Assembly (NCBI GenBank): GCA_947624465.1
Contig: CANQKJ010000119.1
Location: 1 to 6,657, forward strand
DNA: 6,657 nt
Source: an uncultured Oscillospiraceae bacterium
Lineage (GTDB): Bacteria > Bacillota > Clostridia > Oscillospirales > Oscillospiraceae
Reading direction: 5' to 3'
Below the pieces are notes generated by a model. The model was given only the letters and a program-made list of their open reading frames with translations, searched no databases and was not told where the DNA came from. Position numbers and translations under genes: made by a program. Of the stretch, positions 6,404 to 6,657 are shown one piece after another; the stretch's first letter is position 1; every line of letters starts with the position of its first letter.

Positions 6404-6657
6404 TCAGCGATTGGTGATGATCTTGTCGATGATGCCGAACTCCTTTGCCTCCTCGGCGGACATGAAGTTGTCCCGCTCGCAGGCGGCGGTGACTTCCTCC
6501 ACGCTCCTGCCGGTGTTGGCGGCCAGGATCTCGTTCATCCGCTTCTTGATGGTCTCCAGCCGCTTCAGGTGGATGGCCATGTCGGTGATCTGGCCCTGGG
6601 TGCCGGCGGAGGGCTGGTGGATCATGATCTCCGCGTTGGGCAGGGCGATGCGCTTGC
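6404..6657 (-). CDS. clpP: ClpP, ATP-dependent Clp protease proteolytic subunit (5' end cut off by window)
   Basis: ClpP forms the double-heptameric serine peptidase chamber that partners ClpX. Only the C-terminal 83 residues are inside the window. The reading frame is open to the window edge and begins with KRIALPNAEIMIHQPSAG, the conserved segment after the nucleophile helix. The catalytic His is in MIHQP (codon 6617-6619) and the catalytic Asp in ERDNFMSAEEA (codon 6470-6472), followed by the usual ending FGIIDKII. The nucleophile Ser is expected beyond the edge. An internal ATG at 6625 is only the Met of MIHQP and is not a start. Clostridia often have tig just upstream, which would be the natural thing to look for beyond this window. 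Confidence 0.97.
   Translation of the reverse strand, partial: KRIALPNAEIMIHQPSAGTQGQITDMAIHLKRLETIKKRMNEILAANTGRSVEEVTAACERDNFMSAEEAKEFGIIDKIITNR

Noticed and set aside
1..6657. Search for CRISPR repeats, insertion sequences, tRNA or rRNA genes, toxin-antitoxin or defence genes
   Set aside because: No repeated spacer-like units, transposase frames, terminal inverted repeats or RNA gene signatures were seen by eye. Genes fill nearly all the sequence and base composition is even apart from the carD upstream region.

Overview
The window is a compact, GC-rich stretch of housekeeping DNA in which every supported gene lies on the minus strand. Read in the direction of transcription (high to low coordinates) the order is clpP (5' part off the window), clpX, lon, engB/ysxC, a fumarylacetoacetate hydrolase (FAH) family gene, then carD and ispD (3' part off the window). 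Protein sequences and the order clpP-clpX-lon-engB point to a Gram-positive anaerobe of the class Clostridia. The high GC content and the style of the proteins fit the Oscillospiraceae (Flavonifractor-type gut bacteria), but that placement is an inference from memory and not a database match.

Region by region: 6404-6657 holds the C-terminal 83 residues of ClpP. A 66-base gap with a strong hairpin leads to complete clpX (5024-6337). A 57-base gap with a weaker hairpin leads to complete lon (2570-4966). From there the genes are packed tightly: 7 bases separate lon from engB (1963-2562), and engB and the FAH gene (1214-1966) overlap by 4 bases (GTGA). A strong intrinsic terminator follows at about 1174-1206. 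A 212-base AT-rich intergenic region (1002-1213) carries a good sigma-A type promoter for carD, with A-tracts spaced on average 10.5 bp just upstream of the -35 box. carD (522-1001) ends in another terminator-like hairpin, and ispD starts 64 bases beyond carD with its own ribosome binding site but no promoter that I can see.

The first block is a protein quality-control unit: ClpXP and Lon are the two main ATP-dependent cytosolic proteases, and EngB is a GTPase needed for assembly of the large ribosomal subunit. The FAH enzyme appears to be a metabolic passenger translated in tandem with EngB. The second block joins an RNA polymerase-binding regulator, CarD, to the third enzyme of the MEP isoprenoid pathway, a pairing known from other bacteria.

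I found no mobile element, CRISPR array, tRNA or rRNA, toxin-antitoxin or phage-defence system. The observations most worth a second look are regulatory: the phased A-tract array at the carD promoter, the hairpins inside apparent operons, and the FAH gene coupled to engB.
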